A DNA stretch of 64,000 nt, taken from assembly GCA_037074705.1 (NCBI GenBank), contig CM073593.1:8933001-8997000 (forward strand), given 5' to 3'. The notes below the pieces were generated by a model. It was not told the origin of the DNA. It made no database searches and saw only the letters and a list, made by a program, of their open reading frames with translations. Each line of letters begins with the position of its first letter. Positions within the stretch are counted from its first letter, which is position 1. The translations under genes and the position numbers were made by a program. The stretch is from Zhengitettix transpicula (Eukaryota; Arthropoda; Insecta; Orthoptera; Tetrigidae). Shown here in pieces: positions 52,501 through 62,014 of this stretch.

Positions 52501-55500
52501 TGAAGAACACGGTGACTGGCAGTTTTGAATTTGGAGGGGAATTTAGAATTTTTCGGAGCCGACATCGGAAGATACGAGCAAAACAGGGCATTCGGGTCCC
52601 AGTCGCGACAGTGGAGACAAACTGCTTTTAAAGTCTCCGAGTAGAGAGATAGTCTCCGAGTAGAGAGATAGTGTCTACGGAAGGACGACGCCTGCCATTG
52701 ATGTCCTCTGAAGTCGCCTTCCAACGACGCTGACAGTGAGCATCACGACACATCACTACAGCGGCCACAACAAGAAGACATCCGTCTGCACGGAATCGTT
52801 ATCAAATTTAGTTTTATCAAATATCGCAATTATCAGGATCCTAATTTAAATTACATTGTTTAGCCACGTTTGGGTTCACCCCAACAATTTTGGTTTTTAT
52901 GAGCCTCGAGATAAGAATGAATTATTATTAATTAATTAATTAAAATTTTTATATTGAATTAAATTTTAAATATTATTTTGGTTATTAAATTCTTATTTCA
53001 ATAACAATTAAATTCCATTTTTTTAAAGCAGTTAAACCTATAAATAAAATTCCAGGTGTTTTACCCAAATGTTTTACCATCTGCAATTTACTCGGAAACT
53101 ATAAAATTAAAGAATAATTTAATAAGAAAGATAGCCAATTCATACCAATTTTTTTTTCTCGTACTCCCTTATTCCAAATTTGTACATCACCAATTCATCC
53201 AAATATTCAAAGAATATAAAATAGCCATCATTTACAGATCTAAATTCCTGCTACATAGGGCAAACAAAACGTTCCCTTAAACACGTATCGAGGAACATAT
53301 GTCTAATATCGAACTTCTCATTTATAAACAATCTGTAGTATCCAAACATATCATAAATTCTAAACATACATTTGATTGGAAAAATGCTAAGATTTTAGAC
53401 ATTGACATCAGGTACAATTCCAGAGTCATTTCAGAGATGCTTCACATTAAGTCCAACATCACAGCTATTAATGTACAGACACTATGAAAACTTCTGTTTT
53501 CCCATTGTCGTTCGTCCCTTATTGTTACGCTAACCCTTCGGCTCTCCCATTGACGTGGCGTTTTCGACGCTTTTGAGTTTTGTCAACTGACGAGTGCAGT
53601 TGTGACGCTCTAGGCTTTTCTTCCCACCTGAGGAAAGGCACAAGGATCCCAGAAACGTTGTGTGGTATTTATATTATCGCTATTTTGTCTGAATTGGCTA
53701 TATTTCTTATTAATTGTTTTCAATCAGACGTAATTTTTTTCATTTTACACGATAATTTCGTGCATCGACGTATCCTTAAACCCTTTTTTTGTTCTCTAAA
53801 AAAAAATCTACTCAGTCATGACTATTTGTGTTTCTTCGGAACTACACGTATACAATCCATGGAAGGGATGTTCGGGTATTACGATCCCTACCTTAAGAAA
53901 TTAAATAGAAATATTTGTCTGTATTATTTGAACATAAATAACGAAAGCATTTCGAATTTTAGAATTCCTGCGGTGGCACTCGCTTACTGATCATGTTCTT
54001 AGAATAAATATCGGGGATAATTTTTCGCCATGTATTATCCGTATCCGTAATCTGTTAGTAAAAAAGTTCAGTTGCATTTGAGGACAGATACTATCTCTGG
54101 TAATATTGCGTGTCTGCAAATTGTTTCGCGGCATGCGTGGGACATTCGCTGGTCCGCCGATAACGTGTAACCATTACGTCTCATTTTACTAGTAGGATAC
54201 TGTCTGAACACGAAACAAAACTTGCAACAATATTATTTGTTGGTTTTCGACATTCTCGGAACTGTGCCGAGAGTAAAGTTTCTGCCACTCAGTGTCTAGC
54301 AATAAGGCGTCCCCCGACAGGCAATAATACAACCTGTTTGCTGCGAATATTAGTGAGTCTGCCCGACTTCCTGTTTATTTTTGAACCGTGCGTCCCGCCT
54401 ATCGATATTTCTATTGAAAGTGACCCACTGACGTCCCCTGCGTACATACTACATCCATCATCGGCTATCGCTCGCTTCTCTTCCTCTACATTCTCTCTTT
54501 TTCATTAGAAAGACAATAACAATAATATCGTTCTGCACCAAGCTTTTGTATTGTGACTAGATGACTATAATTTGTACTGCAAACTATGTAAGAAATAATT
54601 TATTCATCTTACTGCATTGTGAAACCTAATTATCAACTTCGGTTTTGAGGTTTTCGGTAGCATTCCGTTATAGTTGATATTAATTTTGGAAGATGCTTCC
54701 ATTCAGTCATTGTTTGATGTTTAACCTTAAACATTAATAAGTTATTTTGTACAACTTACCACACATAGAAGTTTCAACTATGATTTACAAGCTGTAATTT
54801 TCTCCAGTGATAGTTATATAAAAAATTATACAACGTTACAATACTTCATATTTCTGACGGTTTTTAATTAGTCATTTGACAGTTTTGGTTTCACGATTTG
54901 GCAACTACTGTCTCCGAGTTAGAATGTGAATGACTGAAGCTAGCTATATTCAAGTATTAATTAACATTAAGGTACAACATAAATTTTTAACAAAATATTG
55001 TAACTAGCTCGGGCTTTGTGAAACAAAATCTTCTTGTAAAATTGGTTGTATGTAATATAGCCTTAATAGCCATAGTTATAACTTTTATCATCTCAAACAT
55101 CAAAGCAGTGAAGCAGGAAAGAAGAAACCGAAAATCAAAATGGGAGTGCTGTAGTGAGGAAGGCTACAACCAATTTTGACCTATTTGAAAGAGATTCAAA
55201 TTTCGTAGGAGTTGAATAGAATATAATCTTGAAACGTAACTCAAGTTTAAGCTTAATTTTGTATATTGGTGTAAAAATAAACGGTACGGTCGATTTTTCA
55301 GCTGCAGTCTTAACTGGGTCTATCCATAAAGAAATTTAAAATCAAGACGAGCGGATGAACGCAGTTGGAACTTAATTTCGGAGCGACTGCATAACAAAAG
55401 TTGGCCTACTGCAACTGAGTGCACACGCACAAAACCTGCCTGTCATTCCCGACGAATTCAATTTGTGGTGAGCCGCTATTATCCCAGCAATATTGGCCGC

Positions 55501-58500
55501 CATTATCACAGCTGTGCACCTCCGCCTGATAAATGCCACGGGAACAGCTCAATTTCTCTCCAAAAATGACACCGAAACGGATGCCACTCCTAAGAAGAGA
55601 ACGTTGATTCAATCTCACTTTCACCGAAGGAAGAACGACATTTTCTTTCACATGTCTCAATTATAAATTTATTTGGCAGTGTTAATGATAAACTGAGACT
55701 GTGATTTGTGAAATACATATGTCAATAGTGTGTTTTGTTAGGTTGTTTCATACTTTTGTGGTTTGTTTACATGTAGAGATTGACTCAACTCCATGCTTTC
55801 TTTCCGCTTAACTCGTAGCCGTGACGTAACTGCTACGATTATGTGCAAGTAGCTTCCTTTTTTCAATATAAAATTTCATGGATTGTCTATTATATAATAA
55901 AATCGATACAAACTATATCTGAATTGAGTTTAATAATTTATTTTCATAAACTGATTTGTTTTAACGGAGATTTGAATGTAGTTTCAAAATTTTTCTTATG
56001 TGCATAATTTTTTCTATAATAAACAATTTTAATGTAATATTTTTATTTTATGCCTAAGTATTATACAAGGTCGCTCTTAGAAACCACGGATATTATCCAT
56101 AAATGAAGGAATTTTATTTAGCCGATTTCCGCAAACATGGCGATCAACTGATGACGTCACTCAAATATTACTGCCGAAAACATTAAAAAGATGTAAGTCA
56201 TGGAGACTGAAACATCTGCCTGCCGAATACATCCAAACAAATGGTGCTTTCATAGATGGTCAAACTTTAATTGTGTATATCTCCGTAAATAAGAGAGACG
56301 TCTGCGTAATTATTTTTAAAGTGGTCTTTGAATAATGGATATTATCAATAAATGAAGAAATTTTCCTTTATTTGGCCATTCGTTCAAACTTTAGTCAACC
56401 AAATAGTTGTTTTGAATTGTCATTCTTTTAAAATAACTGGTGTAGTTCCAATTAATAATAATTTCGTTGTTTTATTTGTAAATCAGTTGTGGTTCATGCT
56501 GTTCATTATCAAGTGTATTCTTGAAAATAGTTGTTAAATAATAGATAAATATTTACAAATATATTAGCTGTTATGAGAACCGCAGACTAATCGTTGCCCA
56601 TTAAACTCTAAATAGTTTTAAATATTTCAAAATTTCTCTATAGTACGATACCAATAATTATTTTGCTATTTTCAAACAGAATACCATTATTAGTGACGTA
56701 ATGGTCGAAGTAAATAAAAGGATTGGAGCAATGTTTTCCTGTGTGGCAGAGCTGCGAGTAGCCTGAGGCTGTACAGAAATTCGATATAAATCAATCTCGA
56801 CTTCTCGAAAACGTCAAGTAAGGCGGCGAGCGTCTGAATTGCGGTCAGTGGCAAGAATCCGCAGTCGTCAATTTCCTCGTCCAATCCGATTGGCGATAAC
56901 CACAAAGCGATCGCTTTGACCTACCGAATATCTCATCAGCGCGTGATCTATAGCTGACAAATGGAGCGGAAGCAAGCATCCCTAGCAATAATCGCGGTAT
57001 CCAGAAACGCATTCACGGGAATTCCGGGGGTTCAAATTACCTATTCAATTACCATTATCCGTCTCAACGTCTAGAAATGAATACTGTGGAAAAAATTGAA
57101 TTGCAATATTTAAAGTCAAACTTAAATTTTTGTATATGGCTCCAGGCATAAAATAAAAGTCCAAATTTAAGGCGACGTTAGTAGTCACTTTAGTGCGAAT
57201 AATTCTAAGTTTCATAAAGAGATTTTGTTTTTTTGTTCATCCCGGTTAACTTGCCTTAACTTGTTTATTGCGCGACTTTTTCATGGAAAGCAACGAATAA
57301 TTAGGTGAAAACAGACATTTACCGCGTATAATGAATAATGATTCGTTATGAGTAGGATTGTAATCTGAATCTCAGTGTAATCATCCAGCTTCACGTTTAC
57401 CGTGGATTTGCCCTAATTATTTAGGGGAAATGCTGCGTTAATAACAGTAAGGTTTTCGCCACGAAATTATGTGGGCGAGACAATCTACCCAATATAGGAC
57501 TGACCCAAGATCACAAGTCTGACGCAGCTTGCTTGGCGGGATTTTCAGTAGCAAGCCCCTGTTTGCCGTCTTAAACCGTGTATAGTGGTTTCTCTTAAGC
57601 TTATAACTGGGTGCAGAATTTGGATGTCACCCACGGAGCGAGGTAAGCGTTGCATAAACATGTCGCAGAAATGGTACATTTAGTATACGAATACTGCGCA
57701 TTTGAGAACCTCCAAACAAGAATTAATAAGGGAACTTGGCGCTGCCACGTTGCTACATTGCAAGAAAAGACAACCGCAGCATGTAGTGAGTTATAAATAC
57801 GTTTTGTAGTAGAAACTTGTCTACATAGTGCCAAGGAAATTAAAATGTTGAATTCAGTACGGACGGCGGAAATGACTCGAGTCGCCTGCAGACTGCATAA
57901 TCAACTATTCATACACGCTCAGTTGCGCTATGAAGAATTAATCAAGTACGTACAATTTATGAAAGAATTTCGTAACTCAAGTGATATTAATCTTGGTTTA
58001 AAATTTGTTGACAATGATGAGGTAACATTATTATTTAGAATTTTCGAGTATTCCAGTGTCTGGGAGTAGAAAAATGAGGAAGAAAAAATATAGAAATGTG
58101 AAAAAAAGCAAAGAAAACAAGAAAAACAGAAAGAAAGCGGCAGTGTGCGAGAAACAAGTTAGGTTAAACAGATGTCGTTAAAGATCGTCTAGAAATTCAG
58201 AAAAAGGTGTAGAGATTATTTTCTCCCTGATGACGAACAGAGTTTTTCTTTTGTTCTAAACGTTGCAGTAAATCACTACATCTTTTTCTGAACTTCTAGA
58301 TGACCTTTCACTTAATCTATTTAGCCTAACTTGTTTATTGCACACTGCCTCTTTCTTTCATTTTTTCTTCTCTTCCTTGTTTTCATTTTTTTTCATTTCT
58401 CACTTTTGTATCTTTTTCTTGCTCACTTTTCCACTCCCAGAAAACGGAATACCCGAAAAATATAAATAATAATATATTGTGAGCCGTGGCTCACACAATC

Positions 58501-61500
58501 GTAGGATTGTTGTGGTGGACGTTATTCGTTAACAACGCATTCGGAAGGATTCTGTCGTGCACTACCGTTAGTAATCTATACCAACATTTGAGATGATTAG
58601 GAATAAAACGAATATCTGTTAAGCCGAGTTCACACCGGTATTTCTAACAAATGTTGTCAACTTTTTGAAGAATCGTAGACAATTTTCAGTAGAAATGTGA
58701 GACAAGTTTGGCAACATTTTGTGTAAACGAAAAAATTTACGTCTGATTCAAAATAATTAAAAAGAAAGATAGCCAATTCAGACAAAAAAAAAGTGATAAT
58801 ATAAATCGCACACAATGTTCTGGGATCTTTGTCCCTTTCCTCAGGAGCGAAGAATAGCCTAAAGCGACACAACTGCACTTGTCACTTGTCAAAACTCAAA
58901 GCTTTTGATTTTTTTCGAATGACGACTGCAGTTGTGTCGCTCTAGGCTCTTCTTGGCTCCTGAGGAAAGGGGCAAAGATCCCAGAAACGTTGTGTGGTAT
59001 TTATATTATCACTATTTTTTGTCTGAATTGGCTATCTTTCTTATTAATAATTTGTGTAAACGCACATAATGCTGGAAACAGTTTCCACACGCTGTGGGTA
59101 ATATTGTCAACATTTGTTGTGCAGTAAAAGTAGAAGGGTCGTGTTTACACCAAATGTTGCCAACATTGTTGGCGATAACAAAATGTTGACAACATTTTCT
59201 GTAAACGCGCCTTTGGGAGGTAACCGTGTATGAGATATAAATCATTATTTAATTTTATATTCCATATGCGACACATAGCATACAATTTTGTGAAGAAGTG
59301 CACTAATAATATTCATGAAAAAGGACCATGTTAATAGCTGTTAAGTAAGCTTTATTACACTGGGACGGTAATACCCACAACATGTTCGCATAAGTGCCGG
59401 GAGAATCGAGTTACGTCTTTTGTGAAGAGATAACAGCGTTAGCTGACTTGTAACTTGACAGAACAGCTGCTCATCGAATTATAGGCGTTGCTAAGTTCCG
59501 TGAACGCGCAGGACACTTCATCCTTGTTAATCGTTGACGACAGGAAGAAACACGCTCGCTTATTTTGAGACAGCAACTCGGCGAAAAATCACACGCGATG
59601 CGGCGAACAACCAATTGAATGATAAATTGAATGATAATGATAAATAATTACTATTGGACTAGAATTGCCAGATTTTTAAATATAACTATGCACTAGAAGT
59701 TTTGTAAGCGAAACGTTTCAATCTACAGTACACTTTCATGAGTTATATCTATGAATATGTATACAATATTTTTCAATTAACAATAAAATTCTAGATTTCT
59801 TTAGCACTAGCTTATTTTTTCGAGACTGTAGCTTACAAACAAAAAAACTGGTATCGGAAATAAATGTGTCCACGAGGGAGTCCACGGAGAATTTCATCTC
59901 GGTCTCGCGTGTCTTGCCACAATCCTTCAGCCCTGTCCGCGGAACGATTGTAATCAAATCTTTATCGTTAAATGGCGGCTTACTTTACTTGATCCTAATA
60001 CTTAACTGCTTTGGAACAGATTCATCATATTAACTCCACGAGAATTTCATTTCAGACTCACCTTCGATTATTAATGGAAATTAAATCACAATTTTGCAGA
60101 AAGGGCCGAGACTATCGCTGTTATCACAGATTTTATATAATATGATGTTTAACATGATAAATAACAGCATTCTCCTAACAAGGTGGCCTAGAAATATCAC
60201 TTTTACAGACGTTACATTAGATTTATAATTAAATACTAGTAAACGAAAGGATTACTTACATTTGTGTTTACAATTAATATAATGAATAAGAAACAGCTAA
60301 TTCAGACAAAAAAGTGATAATATAAAACAACGTTTCAGGGATCGTTGTTCCTTTTCTCAGGTGCGAGGAAGAGCCTAGAGCGTCACAACTGCACTCGTCA
60401 GTTGACAAAACTCAAAAGCGTCGAAAACGCCACGACAATGGGAGAGTCGAAGGGTTGGCGAAACAATAAGGGACGAACGACAATGGGAAAATAGAAGGTT
60501 CAGTATAATAATAAGGGATCATAAAAAATTATTGAGTTTCATAGTGTATGTTTGTACATTAATAGTTGTGATGTTTTATTTAATGTGAAGCATCTCTGAA
60601 GTGAGTCTGAAACTGTACCTGGTGTCAATCTCTAAAATCTTAGAATTTTGCCAATCAAATGTATGTTTAGAATTGATTATATGTTTGGAGACTACAGATT
60701 GTTTATCAGTGGGAAGTTTGATATTAGATATATGTTCTTTGATACGTGTATTAAGGGAACGTTTTGTTTGCCCTATGTAGCAGGAATTACAATTAGAACA
60801 TGAGATTTTGTAAATACATGTTTCCTGTAGGTGTCAAGTGGGTCCTTGTGGTTTTTAACTTCGACTTTACCGAAGGGTATGTAAATTTAATCGTTAAAAG
60901 TCGAAATGTTTGTCTTTTAATTGAATGAATGCTTCTAGGGAAATCGTCGAAAATATCCGAGTAGTTACATTATTATTGAAGCGAGACCTTGACAAGTGAT
61001 ATTAAGTTTTCGTTGCTGTTTGTGTCATATTCTTATTTTCTTAAGGTGAAATGCACTTTTTGTACGTATTAGGTTCCCGAACAGTTAGTCACTGGATTCA
61101 CAAGATTTAAAATTTAGAGGATGATACTGAAAAACATCACTATGAATAAAACTTTATGTCTCGGGTTGAAATAACACTACTTTTTCTATGTTCCTATCGA
61201 CAGTTTGTTTCGAGGTACTGTTGAAATATAGTCCCTGCCAGGAAATTAGGCGGGTAAACGCTGGTGTCATTGAAGCTATTCAAAAGTGAATTTATATGAA
61301 TGCTCGAACTGGGGCAACGCAGGTCTGGGATCGCTTTACCAGTTCAATGTAAATTTTCTTAGCCGCCTAATTTACTGTCCGCTACTACTCAGTGTTATTA
61401 CAGCTTCCATTCCGAAAGTTGATTTGGAAACCAGTGGACCAGTAAAAGCGTAACTGCTTCATAAAGTTGTTCCGAATCTGTGCTCTTATCTTTGCTAAAA

Positions 61501-62014
61501 CAGCGAAAGCAATCCCACTCGGAGGCTTTATCGCTTGTTAGCGTCGTACCGATGAACCGATACGTCACGCACGTCCTCCTGGTAGCGCATTAATGAACTA
61601 CACGAGCAAGAGCATCTCTGGTGTACGCCATATCTCTGCCACACTCGTCCATCATATCAGCCTGAAGGTTGGAAGCACTGTCTTACAACAATGGCGGCCA
61701 AAGTTTTCACATAAACTAACTTCGTGAGATAAAAATTGGAGACGAAGAGATAGAAAAAGAAATACGAATAAAATTTCCTCGTCCTTTATGACGAGAGAGA
61801 CTCACCCAAGGAAGTGTCGTACGCGTGAAGGTACTCCGACGTCATGAACTGCGAAACAAGCGAGGACTTGCCGACGCCGGCGCCGCCCAGCATGATGACC
61901 CTGAGCGGTATGGGCGGCGACGCCCCGCTGGACTCCCTGCTCGAGGCTAGCGACGCGGTGGCGCTCGTGCGGGCAGATCCGCCGCCGCACTGGGCCGCTG
62001 TCAAGTGCTCCGTG
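34192..62014 (-). CDS. Rgk: RGK-family small GTPase (Rad/Gem/Kir, insect Rgk), 3' four exons
   Basis: Ras-related RGK protein; the family is membrane-associated and known for inhibiting voltage-gated calcium channels and modulating the cytoskeleton. Exons 5' to 3': 62014-61806, 41725-41634, 40351-40159, 34556-34192, with GT-AG junctions and a closed frame, giving about 285 residues. Seen: variable Ser/Ala-rich start, P-loop GGAGVGKSS, switch region DDEFGEKSVSVLLDGEES, DHPYSEM where Ras has DxxG (RGK proteins are unusual here), VVYS, NKTDLVRSR, CKFIETSVG.NHNVDELL, then the RGK hallmark tail GLLGRVWARDSKSKSCENLHVL split as GLLGRVWARD and KSKSCENLHVL, with its conserved Cys seven from the end. 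No prenylation CaaX, as in the family. Exon 62014 starts after an acceptor, so the N-terminus is missing and probably outside the window. Orthology to a specific fly Rgk1/2/3 cannot be settled here. Confidence 0.93.
35690..35850 (+). pseudogene. non-LTR reverse-transcriptase fragment (plus strand)
   Basis: One frame reads FLKERKLKVGVN then EITSGVPQGSV, the conserved RT block before the YADD motif of LINE elements. It ends shortly after; the rest is missing. Confidence 0.65.
36459..36905 (-). pseudogene. Jockey-like LINE reverse-transcriptase fragment
   Basis: On the minus strand, 36905-36740 reads HSGVPQGSVLGSLLYSIY followed by THDIPQT and, after a disruption, FADDIA-like text; the frame at 36677-36459 contains VYINNTLI and HKYLGLIL, the next conserved block of Jockey-type RT. 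Broken by frameshifts. Confidence 0.75.
37080..37370 (+). repeat. interspersed repeat 'R', copy 1
   Basis: Starts after a T run with gggtaacaggctacatgagg, contains ggtagccaagggtta, gggcccccgggc, ggatcctacccgg and gcgggagagg. GC-richer than surroundings. Class unknown. Confidence 0.6.
37380..37590 (+). repeat. Penelope-like tail repeat, copy 2
   Basis: Contains agcacctgaagaaagc, ccagaaacgttgtgg, tcatcacttttatttgtctg and ttggctat. The word ctttcttcgggtgctaaaaaa lies about 40 bp upstream as a near reverse complement, so this is again a head-to-head hairpin. Confidence 0.65.
38850..39310 (+). repeat. interspersed repeat 'R', copy 2
   Basis: Matches copy 1 in order (gtaatccacgta, ggtagccaagggtta, gggccccccggg, ggatcctatccgg, gcgggagagg) and extends a further 240 bp (gcagctggccgattattcc, gcctcggcatgtggg). 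Confidence 0.6.
39315..39495 (+). repeat. interspersed repeat 'R', copy 3 (start only)
   Basis: After a long T run it repeats gggtaacaggctacatgagg and tagcataggaagggatttga of copy 1, then diverges; a small palindrome (gcctgcgagaga...tctcacaggc) lies at 39453-39480. Confidence 0.55.
40159..40351 (-). CDS. Rgk: Rgk exon (G4 motif)
   Basis: 193 nt, acceptor CGTTGCAG, donor G|GTAAGG. Encodes CVVYSTADRTSL..AEEIL and VANKTDLVRSRVIST; NKTD is the guanine-specificity motif. Confidence 0.95.
40450..41440. repeat. degenerate tandem repeat array, four units of about 190-280 bp
   Basis: Units start near 40457, 40651, 40903 and 41180 with tttatgtaa or cttgtaa plus a pyrimidine-rich text, then pass a gttgaaattat-like word, actatcaatctc, cgacgcaaatat.ggcc, aacatgtttgaaaattt and a C-rich stretch. 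The last unit ends cggaacatacatacaaac. It lies in the Rgk intron between the switch and G4 exons. Single relatives lie at 23.3 kb and 62.7-63.6 kb. Confidence 0.65.
41634..41725 (-). CDS. Rgk: Rgk exon (switch I/II region)
   Basis: 92 nt, acceptor TGTTTCAG, donor TCG|GTGAGT, phase 0 at its end. Encodes DEFGEKSVSVLLDGEESE and FIDHPYSEMS. Separated from the P-loop exon by a 20.1-kb intron. Confidence 0.92.
41726..43130. other. Rgk 20-kb intron, first part, no feature seen
   Basis: AT-rich; only a small palindrome cttatcacgataag (42771-42784) stands out. Confidence 0.35.
43201..43365 (+). repeat. three tandem repeats of 53-55 bp
   Basis: Units begin gttgcagtaa (43201), gttgcaggaa (43254) and gtcgcaggca (43309), each followed by a cattaa or caataa word, a cgttg/cgg word, cacagaattt and atcgagtg/atcaagta. 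They lie in sequence resembling an LTR-element leader. Confidence 0.65.
43870..43970 (+). repeat. primer-site-like array 1 (plus)
   Basis: ttggcgtatcaacgtggggc (about 43879-43898) and tggtcttcaacgtgggcc (about 43942-43960), spaced 63 bp in AT-rich text. The core caacgtggggc matches the inner part of a tRNA-Lys primer-binding site. Confidence 0.6.
44710..44885 (-). repeat. primer-site-like array 2 (minus)
   Basis: ggccccacgttgatgtgcca, tgccccacgttgaggtcgtc and tggccacacgttaaggaatc follow each other at about 67-bp steps; these are the reverse complement of the array 1 core. Arrays 1 and 2 therefore face each other across 44.0-44.7 kb. Confidence 0.6.
45000..49000. other. Rgk intron with LTR-leader-like relics
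   Basis: Apart from the array above, the stretch is AT-rich with GC-richer islands (45.5-45.7, 45.88-46.1, 48.3-48.5 kb) that resemble decayed LTR or leader sequence in composition. I found no pol domain and no paired LTRs, so this is a weak call. Confidence 0.25.
46580..46735 (+). repeat. primer-site-like array 3 (plus)
   Basis: gacacctcatggtagggcc, ggagcttcaaggtggggca and ctgctccaacgtggggttc at about 63-bp steps, each preceded by ttttgtttattacaaa. Confidence 0.6.
49444..49577 (+). CDS. candidate isolated exon of an unrecognised gene
   Basis: GC-rich 134-nt segment in AT-rich intron: acceptor cggtttcag|GG at 49443 and donor CACAG|GTACGG at 49578, two leading bases then 44 open codons ending in phase 0. 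The peptide includes IGLPSIPEEAINYLGLSLPW and RSADACVP, with FSSFGARKNY near its end. I do not recognise the protein. Composition and splice signals resemble the Rgk exons, but it runs on the opposite strand within the Rgk 20-kb intron. It could belong to a nested gene, or be a captured or old exon. No partner exon was identified. Confidence 0.45.
49880..50400 (+). repeat. LTR/leader-like relic
   Basis: GC-richer block (ggcgggctctg, cggcgaggagcgaaagag, gaggagagacattg) followed by AT-rich text with AATAAA at about 50105. No paired copy identified. A ttatttggcaccaacagc word at 50837-50854 resembles the start of a primer-binding site. Confidence 0.3.
50400..52450. other. Rgk intron, no supported feature
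   Basis: AT-rich sequence without coding segments or identified transposons, apart from the primer-site-like word near 50840. Confidence 0.3.
52632..52669. repeat. 19-bp tandem duplication
   Basis: agtctccgagtagagagat occurs twice head to tail, then a partial third copy begins (agtgtct). Confidence 0.85.
53120..53715 (+). mobile_element. Penelope-like element copy 3 with inverted ends
   Basis: The left end taagaaagatagccaattca (53120 region) is the near reverse complement of the right end tgaattggctatatttctta (53690 region). Inside is a frameshifted GIY-YIG endonuclease remnant: SCYIGQTKRSL (about 53246-53280) then, in the next frame, RIEEHMSNIELL and SVVSKHIINSKHTFDW (to 53487). The tail has gacgctctaggcttttctt, acctgaggaaaggcacaag and ccagaaacgttgtg. 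The reverse-transcriptase domain is absent. Confidence 0.75.
54000..58020. other. Rgk intron, no supported gene
   Basis: Mostly AT-rich. GC-richer segments at 55.40-55.65 kb (an 84-codon minus-strand ORF), 56.7-57.0 kb and 57.5-57.9 kb have no recognisable protein similarity; they may be old transposon pieces. Confidence 0.3.
58025..58483. repeat. inverted repeat F4
   Basis: Arms about 58025-58217 and 58267-58483 are imperfect reverse complements (attattattta, gtattcc, ctgggag, ggcagtgtgc, aacaagttagg, cagaaaaag all appear in mirrored order), loop about 50 bp. The loop side contains gatgacgaacagag and ctaaacgttgcag, a Penelope-style signature. Confidence 0.75.
58621..59213. mobile_element. 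P-type MITE-like element
   Basis: Ends aagccgagttcaca (58621) and, inverted, aaggcgcgtttaca (59213) match at most positions, followed on both sides by an aatgttgtcaac word (58650 and 59182 regions). The interior has further caaatgttgccaacattg palindromes. The end type resembles the transposon at 18.4-21.3 kb. No transposase, and no obvious 8-bp target duplication. A Penelope-like foldback is nested inside. Confidence 0.6.
58755..59055. repeat. inverted repeat F5: two Penelope-like tails head to head
   Basis: A minus-oriented tail (58755-58900) and a plus-oriented tail (58918-59050) meet around aaagcttttgat. Both carry agatagccaattcagac/gtctgaattggctatct, agtgataatataaa/tttatattatcact, cctcaggagc/gctcctgagg and the gcgacacaactgca block. 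Confidence 0.8.
60285..60860 (-). mobile_element. Penelope-like element copy 5
   Basis: Reads on the minus strand as GIY-YIG coding segment, then the tail (gacgctctaggctcttcc, acctgagaaaagg, cctgaaacgttg, ttatattatcac, gtctgaattagctg). Truncated upstream of the endonuclease; no reverse transcriptase in the window. Confidence 0.8.
60576..60834 (-). CDS. GIY-YIG endonuclease domain of Penelope-like element (5'-truncated, open)
   Basis: An open frame of about 85 codons without an ATG, ending in TAA at 60578-60576. It contains CIYKISCSNCNSCYIGQTKR, then SLNTRIKEH and TFDWQNSKILEIDTR. The paired CxxC before YIGQT and the R..EH helix are the signature of the Penelope-element GIY-YIG nuclease, which nicks target DNA for reverse transcription. 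The GIY residues are partly replaced (IYK), as in other elements of the group. It lacks the RT half and so cannot act alone. Confidence 0.75.
61806..62014 (-). CDS. Rgk: Rgk exon with P-loop (5'-most found)
   Basis: 209 nt, acceptor TTTTTTCGCAG, donor G|GTGAGT. GC-rich against its AT-rich surroundings. Encodes the Ser/Ala-rich N-terminal extension, LRVIMLGGAGVGKSS and the start of switch I. The frame is open up to the acceptor, so an upstream exon must supply the start. Confidence 0.9.

Noticed and set aside
53580..53990. 136-codon ORF
   Set aside because: It starts in the Penelope-like tail, whose same text occurs in non-coding copies elsewhere; not a gene.
55406..55660. 84-codon minus-strand ORF with several Cys
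   Set aside because: GC-richer than neighbours but no recognisable family, no convincing splice sites; kept only as an intron remark.
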